Assembly (NCBI GenBank): GCA_019914945.1
Contig: CM034107.1
Span: 1,302,001 to 1,366,000 of the forward strand
DNA: 64,000 nt
Direction of reading: 5' to 3'
Source: Typha latifolia
Taxonomy: Eukaryota > Streptophyta > Magnoliopsida > Poales > Typhaceae
Shown here one piece after another: positions 11,401 through 22,011 of the stretch. A model generated the notes under the pieces. The model searched no databases and had not been told where the DNA came from. It was given only the letters and a program-made list of their open reading frames with translations. The position numbers and the translations under genes were made by a program. How positions within the stretch are numbered: position 1 is the first letter of the stretch; every line of letters starts with the position of its first letter.

Positions 11401-13722
11401 CAGAAGGTTTGCATCATCTTTTCCTGTCATGTCTGCATTTGGTTTTCTGGAATCAAAAGATACAACATTAGTTTTGATGTACATAGCTGTTACTGTTTCA
11501 CAGAAATTTTTTGTGATACTCTTCCTTGACAGTCCAACAGCTTTTGATAAGCCATAGTTCCTGTTTATGATTCAATAAGCATTCTACTTTGCTACTGCCT
11601 TGTATTAGAAGTTCCTGTTAACACGCTTTTCATGTGGTGTAGTTCTTAAATGGTGAATACATTTTTTATTCGTCATAATTCTTATTTCACTGGACAAGAA
11701 CTTTAATTGCCTCTACAGGCTATTACCCATTGTTTCTCCTTGCTATGGAATTAAGATAGGTTGAGTTGAGACAAGGGAGTAAGAAGGGCAATTGCATGTG
11801 TACTTTTAATATGTAGTTCAAGGGGAAGTTCACAGGCTAATGGTGTTTGAACTTTCTTGTTGTAGGTTCTTCACTTACCATGAGTGTGAATGATTTCTGT
11901 TATATTCTTCTTCATTTTATGTACAAATAGAATATCCTTGGGTTGTTCGTCATGTTATCTGACATTTCTTATTTTCTGCTCCTGGTAGGCACTTGAAGTT
12001 ATTGAGCTTAATCAGAAAACTCAGCTTGTCCAAGAACTAGATGGACATGTTATGCGATGCGTGCGTGACCAAAATGGGAATCATGTTATACAGAAGTGTA
12101 TCGAATGTATTCCGACAGAGAAAATTGATTTCATAATTTCTGCCTTACATGGCCAGGTTGCGACATTATCTACACATCCGTATGGTTGCCGAGTGATTCA
12201 GGTAGGAATATCAGCACAAAATAAGAATGTTCTTTGACCGTAACACTTTGTGTATATCCTGAAGTTCCTTTTCTTATCCTCCTGCTATTACTTAATATAG
12301 AGAGTGCTGGAGCATTGTACAGATGAAATGCAAAGTCAGTGTATTGTAGATGAGATCTTGCAATCAGTGTGCCTTCTGGCAGAAGATCAGTATGGCAATT
12401 ATGTTATACAGGTAAATATTTTAACCTTTCCCTGTCAAAATGTGTTTTTCATCAGAATAGTTGTCTTATAAATCTGTTGAGGATTTTTTTTATGAATGTG
12501 ATGCTTAGTAGTAATTACACAAACAACGCATGTATATCAGGTGTATGTGTATATGTATATATTCTAAGTGAGTATTTTGTTTCATCCATTGAGCTGACAG
12601 ATTATCTAGTCTTAAGATTTTGTTCTTGGATCTGCCTTGGCATTTTTGAAAAGCTTTCTCTCTATTTCTCATGACGGGAGAGAATAGTTTGACCTTCAAA
12701 ACTTGAGTCATTTTTGACATGATTTTGTTTTTTGCAGCATGTATTGGAGAGGGGAATGGCACAAAAAAGGACTCAACTTATTAGCAAATTAGCTGGTCAT
12801 GTTGTACAGATGAGCCAGCATAAATATGCATCCAATGTTATTGAGAAGTGTTTAGAATATGGTAATATTGCAGAACGGAAGCTCTTAATTGAGGAAATAT
12901 TAGGACAGACTGAAGGAAATGATAATTTGCTGGTATGATGGAAATGCTGCATCTGAATTTTCTTTCTGTGTTCAGTTTTTGGCTTAGCAACTATTCCCCT
13001 TGTTCTTGTTTTTTTCTTTCTCTTTTATTGGCTAATTTATTGGGTGACCAAACTATTTGACACAAGTGGTTCCCTATCATAAGACGAATCATTTGAGTTC
13101 TACAAAGATTGCAATAACCAAGTAGTTGAGATATGCTTTTAGTACCACTGAATTTTCAAAAATGCTGGTTCAGTTACATGAAAGTTAGAGTTTCCACAAT
13201 TTATATGCTGACAGGGTGTATTCATGCTTAGTAGTGAACTTACCAAGATGTCAAGATTTGACTGTAGGCAGCAGTAAGCCTAATCATGGGACACATGCCA
13301 AGGTCAACTATTCAAGTGCACAACATGAGTATTTATTTCTCTTTTGGCTTGGGAGAGAAGTAGGGCCACTGTTTATTGTTTAAGAAGTATATTTTATTTG
13401 TAACATTATCAATGTCTATTCTTTTCGTGAAATCACAGTGCCTTGTTTGTTTCATGTATATTTCACCATGTTCTGTTTTAATAGTTTGTTTTTTCTCTTT
13501 GAATTTATCTGCCAGGTAATGATGAAGGATCAGTTTGCAAACTATGTGGTTCAGAAAATTCTTGATACCTGTGTTAACGAACAGCGTGATTTATTGCTTA
13601 GCCGAATCAAAGTTCATCTACTAGCCTTGAAGAAATATACTTATGGGAAACATATTGCTGCTCGGGTTGAACAACTATGTGGTGAAGGTGTGAATCTTTT
13701 GCTTGTGACGATGAATTTGTAG
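8498..13722 (+). CDS. PUM: Pumilio (PUF) RNA-binding protein
   Basis: Eight coding exons: 8498-9145, 9536-10959, 11049-11190, 11299-11406, 11989-12201, 12301-12411, 12738-12932 and 13516-13722; 1015 aa in one frame. Residues 1-~660 are a long Ser/Asn/Pro-rich region like the N-terminus of Arabidopsis APUM1-6. The PUM homology domain starts near residue 664 (FLEELKS) and has eight repeats. Their RNA-facing triplets read S-R-Q, N-Y-Q, C-R-Q, N-H-Q, C-R-Q, N-Y-Q, S-N-E, N-Y-Q, the classical code that predicts binding to 5'-UGUAUAUA-3' in 3' UTRs, with repression or decay of the mRNA in the cytoplasm (established PUF knowledge). Intron 2 has a GC donor (AG|GCAAGT at 10960). The last ten codons read past a plausible donor at 13690 and could be intron; the true C-terminus is uncertain. 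Confidence 0.95.
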
Positions 13723-13913
13723 TATTTTTACAAAATAAATTTTATTTTATTTTGTTTAATTGGCATTTAATAATTATTGCCATCTTCTTTACCCTTTCCT
13801 AATACATGCTAGATCAGGTTTTGCAAACTTGCATTACCAACCTCAAGGCCTTTTCGTTTAACAAAGTTTAGCAATCCCACTGCATGCATACCTGGAAGAG
13901 CTAGTCTCAGATC

Positions 13914-14071
13914 TAGGGGTATCAAAATAAACGAGCGGCTTGGGCTTAACTCAGCTTGGCTTAAGCTGAGCCAACCCTGAGCTTATTTTTTAGGCTGGAT
14001 TTGAATTTGGAGCCGAGCTTGAGTTGGAGCCGGCTCGGCTCGAAATGCTCGTTTACACCTGTGGTACTACG
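13914..14071. mobile_element. Short MITE-like element with ACGAGC/GCTCGT ends
   Basis: The left end reads AGGGGTATCAAAATAAACGAGC and the right end, read in reverse, has AGGTGTAAACGAGC, giving imperfect terminal inverted repeats. The interior is rich in GAGC/GGCTCGG words. This AGGGGTGTAAACGAGC-type repeat is widespread in plant genomes. No clean target-site duplication was identified. Confidence 0.4.
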
Positions 14072-14615
14072 TATAGCATTTGGAGAGAGGAGGCAAAAGG
14101 GCACGGATGGTTTCAAAGCATATCTTCTTGTTGCTCTGTAACCGATGAATAAAGAAATAAACTCCTTCCCTCTCTCCTCTTGGTTGTAATTAATGCCTTT
14201 TTTGTTTCTTTTGGCTCTTTTCTATCTCCCTCTCTTCTTATCATAAATGAATTACTTACCAAACAAATCTCTCCTCTGTTACTCTCTCTCCCTCTTTTTC
14301 TCTATGAGACCTTATGGATCTCCTCTCCATCACTTCAATCAAAGTCCCCCTCGACAAGAACGCCCCCTTAATGGTCATCCCCTGCCCTTGTCTTCCTCGC
14401 CCTCCTCCTCCATCGACTGGCTCCTCTGGCCTCTTCTAGCAGCCTCCTCCTCCTTTGCCTCATCTTCTTTCTCCTTTACCTCCTCATCCGGCCTCCTTGT
14501 CCTCCATCAGTAAGCCGGTGACGTCTCTTTCTCTTCGTCGGTCTCCTCCTCCTCCTCTAATCAAGCCCGGGCTCGGCTCATTTTTGGTCATATAAATTTT
14601 GAAAGGGAGAAACCT

Positions 14616-14618
<3 letters not shown>

Positions 14619-14646
<28 letters not shown>
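14619..14646. repeat. (AC)n microsatellite
   Basis: About 14 AC units in intergenic DNA. Confidence 0.9.
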
Positions 14647-14649
<3 letters not shown>

Positions 14650-16169
14650 CTTGAAGTTTTTAACTCATAAGCTATTCAGGATTTACTGATTATATCATAT
14701 GAAGCTGGAACACCAAGTTCCATGGTTTATCATATGGAAAAATTTTATTAACACTATATCTATACCTGGCAAACTGATTTTGAGCTCATGTCCGAACCGA
14801 CAAAAGTAGTATCACATCTCATAAACCTGGTTACTCCAAGAGTCATAACATGTCATTTGTTAAAAGGGAAAAATCCTACTTAAATGAAACCATGTCAAAG
14901 TTGATACTTGATGTCTTCTATCTGGATATTTTCTTGGTAATATCTGTTGACCTCTGAAGTCATTATTCTTTACTTAGACATTTGTTGGAACAATCTACTT
15001 AAGCTCATCTTATGGTCTTGTGCACTTGTACTTTTTAGTTTTTGTATCATTTTCCTGTAAGTTGGACTTAGTCACGGATTCATCTTATAATATTACCGAT
15101 AAGTAAATTATGAACATATTTACCCTTTTAATTACCTTGATTGGTGAATAGCTGTATACTTTTAATCTTCCTTTGGCATGGTTTATGTGGGATACGTTTT
15201 CTTGGTTTTGATCATCATGTTCAGTTCTTTTCATTTTTATATAATTTTTATAAGAACCGTGAGTTTTTCATAAAGCTTTCCCATGTTTTCATATGGATAG
15301 ACCATTTTAGAGGATGGAATATGTAAAATCTAGGAAGTTGAACATTCCATATCCTTATTTGTCAGGTTAAATGTGGATAAGTTTTTATGGTGACAGATAT
15401 AGATAATCTTTTTAGTTTTCTAATGTTCAATATACGCCTCTTGACAGAAAGTCAAGTCTCTGATTCGTGAAATGCCGAGCAAAAACGTGGACCATATAGC
15501 ATTCTCCAAAATCAAGGTGGTTAGGCTTTCTAAGGGGTTGGCACCTGGTAGTGTTTCATGGTAAATTGTAAATCTCTTCAGGATGTACATGACAGGGCTC
15601 ATGCAGGTACCTTATCACTGTAAAGTTAGATTAGTTTCCTGTATTGTATTATCTAGCCTAAAATGGTGTTATGCTTATTTATAGAAATGCTTAGAGCAGA
15701 AAGTATGTGCCCCAGTGATTTGGCTTTCTGATCCTTTAAACTCATTTATAAATCTGATTTGGCTGATAATGGAAGCTCTTTGCTTCCGCTTGTTACCTCA
15801 TGAAGCAGTTGATTGAATGTTTATATACTTATACTCTACTCATGTTTAATTTTATCCGAGCAAATAAAACTTCTGAATGGCTTGGCAGCCCTATCGGGAT
15901 CTAGGCAGGTGATTTGTATCTGTATTAACAGAACCTTCAGTGTGATGCTATGATATTTTTGGTGATATTATATATCACTTCTCACCATTTTTCTTTTCTT
16001 TTCCTTTCTTTTGTGTTGACACAAATGAATCTCGAGGAGAATCATAACATATATAACAAATATGAGATGGTGATGCTTATGAACAGGTGGGCTAAGATAC
16101 AAGTACTATATGCTCTCAGATGTCATTTTTGGTGCCTCAAGAAGCCAAAGGATATCTGTGTATTTGGTT

Positions 16170-16390
16170 TTAATGGTGAATTTGGTGATCTTATTCTTAT
16201 CTGGATTTGTCTTGCCGTCTCCTCTAAGGTCAGAATTTTCCTCTGGTTGACATTATCTCGACAGACTACATTCTGGACATAAACCTTTCTTAGGAAGACT
16301 TTATTGGCCATCATCCTTTGCAGTGCCCCATAGGAGTCAATTAAGCCCATCTTCTTGGAATGTGACTTTATTCTCCCCATTTGTGAGTCT
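16170..16390 (+). mobile_element. Relic of a LINE (non-LTR) retrotransposon, 3' end
   Basis: The plus-strand translation around 16190-16282 contains SSKVRIFLWLTLSRQTTFWT, close to the core of the zf-RVT domain (KVRIFLW...) at the C-terminus of plant L1-type reverse transcriptases. It continues after a stop through a degenerate C..P..ESI-KPIFLECDF that resembles the Cys-containing DHLFLxCxF tail of the same domain. Stops break the frame, so it is dead. A LINE-like 3' tail follows (pyrimidine-rich, TTTGTACATTC at ~16580). Confidence 0.55.
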
Positions 16391-17435
16391 TTTTTTTTTT
16401 TAAATTTTTATAACAAAGTTGGCCGTCCAGTTTGGGCTGACGTCTCGGTTAATTTTCTTTTATTTTTTTACCCATCTCCCATCTTGCAAAAATTTAGAGT
16501 GAGCACAATGCTAGGATTTTCCCTTACCCCTTTGGCTTTCTACTCTCAACTTTCTCCCGGCCCCCTCCCTCTCTTCTCTTTGTACATTCTTTTCACTTTA
16601 ATGTAATTGAGTTATTACCCTCTTTGAGACTCTTTTCTCAAAGTTAAAAAGGAAAAAATATTTGGCTCTCTTGTTTCAGGTTTTAACCAAATTAGCATTC
16701 TCTCAAATTTTATTATCATAATGGGTAGCATCCTAAATTTAATATCAAAAGGAGTTTATTTAAATGGAATCAAAAGTAAAATATTGAACTTAGCTAATAA
16801 GTTAAATGCCTTTTTAGGAACTAAAGTCGTATGATAAAAAAAAATTAGAAAAAGTTAAGGCGGGCTTAGCTAATTAAAAACGAAGTTGGTTGCCCAAATA
16901 AATATAAATAAACTGCTGATAATTATAGCAGTTTATTTTATTAACTTTCAATTGTAGATGTTGAACAATTAATATTTTTATGTAAAAGTAAAACGTTAAT
17001 TTTATCAGCGTTTTAATTTTATAAAATAAAGTTGGGAAGAGTGGTTATTCTTATCCTAGCTCAAGGTAAGTGTTCTTTTTCTTGTGATCATTTGCTTCAC
17101 AGGCTATTAAAGTCTCTAAGCTGTCCATTAATTGATGCTACTTTGAGTGGTGCATTATTATTATTATTATTATACTGAGAAAAGTGGAAGTTAATTCTAT
17201 CGAGAGAAAAGGAATGTACAACGAGTTACTACGAGAAGCTACCAGAAACTACAACTAAAGAAGGGTCGAAAAGTCCTCCAAAGGCTCGTTTGGTTTTGAT
17301 AAATTGTTCTTATTTTTTTAGTTTTTATTATTTGTAGATAAATTTAGATATATAAAAAAAATATTTAGTTACTACGAGTTACGAGTTTCTGAACTCAAAG
17401 CAAAATAAAACTCAAAAACCTACATAAAAAATTCT

Positions 17436-17436
<1 letters not shown>

Positions 17437-17470
<34 letters not shown>
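17437..17470. repeat. 34-base A tract
   Basis: An uninterrupted run of A. It could be the tail of a retroposed sequence on the plus strand, but I see no source gene upstream. Confidence 0.9.
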
Positions 17471-17472
<2 letters not shown>

Positions 17473-17603
17473 AGAATGAGGAACAGCATTTTACTTTTTA
17501 ATAGATAATTCACCTGATAATTTAATAAGATTATGCTTCTCTCTTAAGCCGCAGTTAAGATGGTATTGATCTTTGATTAGTTGTGATTTCGCTCTAATAT
17601 TAA

Positions 17604-17760
17604 AGGCTGTTTTGTAGGGAAAAAAACTTAATTATAAAATCTTATCTATTTTTAATATTTAATTATAAAAAATAATTAAAAAGTGAATTTCTTAGTTATT
17701 AAAAATAAGATAATTTTTTTAATGAGACAGAAATAAAAAAATTTAGCGACCAAACACACC
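17604..17760. mobile_element. AT-rich palindromic segment, MITE-like
   Basis: The interior contains TTATCTATTTTTAATA near 17641 and its inverse TATTAAAAATAAGATAA near 17697, so the segment can fold on itself. The right edge reads GCGACCAAACACACCC, a type of end common in hAT-like MITEs. The left edge is poorly conserved and no target-site duplication was found. Confidence 0.3.
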
Positions 17761-18070
17761 CATAATATATAATTATTATATAAAATTAGAAGCAATAGAT
17801 TCTAATAGTATAAATACTGATGTCTGGCGATTACTAGGGAGATCATTTTTAATTTTAAGTATCTCATCGTACCAATTAATACTGAGAAGGATAAGATCAT
17901 GAGTATGAATTTAAGTCTTGTTTTGTTCTTTACGTATTAAAAATATAACTTAGTCAAATGAAAAGAGTCTTCGGAAAAAAAAAATATATATATAATCCTC
18001 TTAAACAGCACTAATAAATGATTTGCTAACATTTACTACGTTAAGACGAACTTGTCTTATTTATATATAA

Positions 18071-18225
18071 GAGAAATTTGCATTTAATCAACTTAAAATC
18101 CACCTTCACATTGTGTTCTACAAAAATTTGATAAAATATTGGGTGGGATTTGCAAATTAAAAAATTTACTCTAGGTTACAAATACTTGAAAAAAAAACAA
18201 TTTAGGGCGTTAAATGCAAAAAGGT
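18071..18225. mobile_element. MITE-like element with TTTGCATTTAA ends
   Basis: The left end (AAATTTGCATTTAATC, ~18074) matches the right end read in reverse (CTTTTTGCATTTAACGC, ~18206-18222). The interior is AT-rich and non-coding. It sits about 140 bp before the reticulon start codon. The flanking duplication is unclear. Confidence 0.35.
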
Positions 18226-18365
18226 TAATAATTATTTATTACGTACTAACGAAGTCGGCGCTCCGACTCTTCAGCTGCAGTATTCTGAGTCAAAGCGGAC
18301 GACTTGTTCAATGGAATTAGGGTTGGTTTTAGATTCTTGAAGACGGAGGAGGAAGAGGAGGAGAG

Positions 18366-20561
18366 ATGGAGGAAGATGGGGTCAGCGAGGGTCCTAGATC
18401 GGTGGAGGTAGGTCGGCCGGCGGTGGTTCTTGTGTGCGGTAGCCTGGTGTACTACCACTGCGCATATCGGGAGTCGAGCTTCCTCTCCCTCACCGCCGAC
18501 GTCCTCATCGTCCTCCTCTGCTCACTCGCCATCTTAGGCATGCTCTTCCGCCAGATGAGCATCTCGTACGCATATTTCTTTTCTCGATCGCGTCAGTCTT
18601 TGCTTCTTTCTTTTGGTGATCCAGTTGCTTCCGATCTGACCTTTATTTCTGTAGATTTTTGCTTTTGTCTTATTCGAGTCGGTTCTTTCTTAAGCTTTGT
18701 GTGAGAAATTTGGCTAGTTATGATCTTATTCTTGAGAAAAATGAGAGGTTTGCGACTGAAATTTTAAAATGGAGCGTTTTTAGGGTTTTATTTGGTTTAT
18801 CTATGTGGCGTTGCGAAGTACACAATTTCTAATGGCTGATATTTGAGGGAGGGAGAGGGGCAATAAGAGCTTCAAATTGCATTTTTTTTATTTTTTTTTT
18901 TAACCACGGCTTTGGACAGACTCATATTAGTGATTTGTTTTGATCGGATGGGTTAGTAAATGAGTCCTAAGCCTAGTGAAAAAGAGAAATCTTTTTGATA
19001 GGATATAATTTCATCAACATGTTGAATTATACAAGTTCTCATCTATTCAGATTTAGGTGCTTGAATTTTGGGAATTCTTGCATTTTATATCTAAAATAAT
19101 GCAATTTTATCAGTGTAATAATACCATCTTCAAAAAGACCTTGAGTTACATTATTGTATTAAGCTGCTTTACCCTCAATATCTCTAGCTATTTCATCTGT
19201 ATAGTCCTTATCTTGAAGTTTATTCATATTTCCTATGGCATACTTTGTGGTTCGCAGCATTTTGGTTATGTTTTTTGGGTTGATACTTTTTTTTTCTGAG
19301 ATAATTATTTATGCCTAGTTTTTTCTATAAATGTAGAGTGCCTGTGGATCCTCTTGAATGGCAAATATCTCAAGACACAGCAAATAGTATTGCTGCTTGC
19401 TTGGCTAACACAATTGGAGCTGCAGAGTCTGTCTTACGAGTTGCTGCCACAGGGCATGACAAGAGGCTGTTCTTTAAAGTAATTCTCCTACAATACTGTT
19501 ACTCTAACCATTGGCTTTAGTTCACATATGAAAGTTTATTTGAATGCCCCTTCTCACTTATTGTCTGGTGAACTGGATGCTTATCTAGAAGTTAGTTTTA
19601 AGCATGTTCATCTTTAAGTCTCCTTCACAATACAGTATCCATTTATCCAAAAGCCTTTTTTCACTGGATTCCCTTTTGACATTCATATCAATTGTTGTTA
19701 TATGATCTCATTTCCTTTTACTGGAAAGAGTACGGTATGTGTACTTGAAGGATTATCTTATGGCTATTGAGTAATTACATTTTTTAATAAAATGGATTTT
19801 TATGTAACTTTAGAGGCAAAAACAATATTTGTTGGTAAAGGAACTTCATTTCATTGAGTTTTAAAATTGTATCTCTTCAAGATTCTTGCTTCTCTTTGTT
19901 GGTAGATCCAGTGGTGCAACCAATAGATGAGAAGCTATGTTAATCCTTTTCCCCTTCCTCGTATGTTAAAATTTAAAAGCAATATGCATCTCATACAGAC
20001 TTACATTTTGCTGTTAATCTTGCAGGTGGTTGTTATTTTGTACCTCCTGTCAGCTCTGGGACGAGTAGCTTCAGGTGCTACAATTGCTTATGCCGGTAAA
20101 CTTACCATTTAGACTTATCTTCTTTATTTAGATATGTATAGATGTATATGGTGAAATTATGCTATAAATGGTGTTTGAACACTCAAAATCCTATCTATCT
20201 ATTCTCAGTTGGTTTTCCAAATTTTCCCGCTCCAGAAGTTCCACATTTACAATTCCTGGCACCAGTGAGCTTGCAATGGCATTTTAATGCCATCAGTATA
20301 TGTATTATCAGTAACCTCAACATGCAAACTTATCTAACGTGGCATGTTAAAGATGATCTCTGATTTCTAAATAGCATTTACTCTGGCTATGTTGACCAAG
20401 GAAACAAATTTGTGATTCTCACTTAATTCTCTTTATCTTGAACAGGATTATGCTTGTTTTCTGTGTATGTACTTGCGCAGAGCTCTCCGCTAATTGACAG
20501 GTGCAATTCGCGATTTTTCGTAAGAAGAGATTATATTACTGGAGTCCAGGATCCCATGTAA
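18366..20561 (+). CDS. Small reticulon-like protein (RTNLB22/23 type)
   Basis: Four exons: 18366-18565, 19337-19478, 20026-20095 and 20446-20561; 175 aa. There is almost no N-terminal domain. The reticulon homology domain begins near residue 18 with two hydrophobic hairpins: residues ~20-60 (VVLVCGSLVYYHCAYRES, then LTADVLIVLLCSLAILGMLF), a 60-residue hydrophilic loop (VDPLEWQISQDTANSIA...), and ~115-150 (VVVILYLLSALGRVASGATI, then LCLFSVYVLAQSSPL). Known role: reticulons wedge into the ER membrane and shape tubules. The short form without a long N-terminus resembles the small Arabidopsis RTNLB22/23 branch. The ORF ends RRDYITGVQDPM. Introns are GT-AG and the frame is intact. Confidence 0.85.
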
Positions 20562-22011
20562 CTTGTACATTTACTTCGACGACCACTGTTTTCTTGTGTT
20601 TTGGTTTCTGAAAGACTACTTATCGGTTTGGATGTGTGATCTCGACGTATTGCTGTGCGGCATGCAATGTTGCTCGGTTACCATGATGTGTTTTTTGACT
20701 TTTTCCTGAGAAGAAAGTCCAGAGGCTCAAAAATGTAAATACTGAAAAGGTAGTATGTGAACCTTAAATTCATAAATTTATATATTGTGAAAGTGGAACG
20801 TTCCCTTATATTTCAGTGTTTAATCTTTTGTGGAGATGTACTACTGTGCATCGATACTGTGTATGTTATTCTTACTTTCAAGAACATATTCACTATCATC
20901 TCCTTTGCTTTTGATTGTAAACTGTTACACGTAACTTGTTAATATCCGGGTGAACAACTCTACTCCTTTGCCTGCCTCCTTGTGATCTTACTCTGAATTG
21001 TGCAAAGCCGAAATGTGAAGTAAATCCTGAGTACTGTCAATAAATATAAAGTGGACTTCTAAATGCAGAAGGGGCATCAAGTTTTAGAGCCAGATATTAT
21101 TCATTAATGTGATGTCTTTTTAAAGTGTTAAATAGTAATTGATAAATATAAAAATGTTAGATAAAAGAGGAGATGAGAGAGATGTATTACTATACTAATA
21201 TAGATTTAAAGTGATTGTTTACTTGAAATATTAGTATAAAAATGTTATATTAGAATAAGACTATTTTTATTTTACAAGTGAACTCGTATCCTATATTTTG
21301 CTTTTATTGGTATTAGTATTTTACTATATAAATGTTTATTATTTAACTCTTATATGTTACTTATAATGCCTCAAAAATATTTTGATGTAGATAAAAATAA
21401 TGAAAAGTATTTTAATTTTTTATTAACTAATAGAATAATCTCTATTTCGCTAGTATAGGTTAAAATAGATTCTGAGGCTTTTTTCTTCTTTTTTTTTTGA
21501 AGCAATAAAAAAAAATACGGGACGAAATAAATTAGTCAGAGAATAAGGTGATTAAGGTGTGAATGATGATAAAGACAAAAGTTTGGGTGTTATATGACAA
21601 ATTTCGTGGAGGTGCACGTACAAAGAGATTCCAACACGCAACGAATCAGACCGCCTTAGGGGTAGTTTAGTAAATCCCGTGCACGATGAGAACCACTACC
21701 GTGCTGGGTCTATATCGAGAAAACGACCTTTCTAGTGACCTCCACTTTTACGTGGCGCTCTCCGAATCCCTCCACGTCACCGGACGCTTCCTGCCACGCG
21801 TCGTCGGTTCATATATATCTTCTTTTTTGATAATTTCTCCAGTGCAATATTTAGGTGAAGATATAGAGACATTAATTTACAAGAAAAAGAAAAAGGAAAA
21901 TTGCTCTTCTTGATCAGACAAGGATGAGTAGAGAATTACATTTTAATTTTTTTTTTTAAAAAAAGAAGAAAAAGATCATCTTCATCTTCTTCTCATGTGA
22001 TGATAATTAAT
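20562..22011. other. Convergent intergenic region, RTNLB / HKT-A
   Basis: The 3' ends of RTNLB (+) and HKT-A (-) face each other here. The first half is ordinary AT-rich 3' flank. From about 21600 to 21810 the DNA becomes GC-rich with several ACGT-core motifs (see the separate entry). No protein gene is supported; the ORF at 21686-21913 has no recognisable content. Confidence 0.55.
21740..21830 (+). promoter_or_regulatory. Promoter-like cluster of ACGT motifs and a TATA-like box
   Basis: Within 60 bp the plus strand carries TTTACGTGGCG (~21748), TCCACGTCACCGG (~21772) and GCCACGCGTCG (~21793), then TTCATATATATC (~21809). ACGT cores of this kind bind plant bZIP and bHLH factors (ABRE/G-box knowledge). 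Spacing to the TATA-like box fits a plus-strand promoter, but the only gene ahead is HKT-A in antisense. Function is inferred and unproven. Confidence 0.3.

Larger units (their letters stand above)
13723..18365. other. Gene-free region with transposon debris
   Basis: After the Pumilio 3' end there is 4.6 kb without a credible gene. It holds a MITE-like element near 13.9 kb, an AC microsatellite, a LINE relic at ~16.2 kb, an A-tract, two AT-rich MITE-like segments at ~17.6 and ~18.1 kb, and CT-rich open frames (14247-14513) that reflect base composition. The last ~120 bp are the 5' UTR of the reticulon gene (purine-rich GGAGGAAGAGGAGG). Confidence 0.6.

Noticed and set aside
14180..14513. Overlapping CT-rich ORFs in the gene-free region
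   Set aside because: Low-complexity Ser/Leu/Pro composition from CT-rich DNA; no domain and no splice context.
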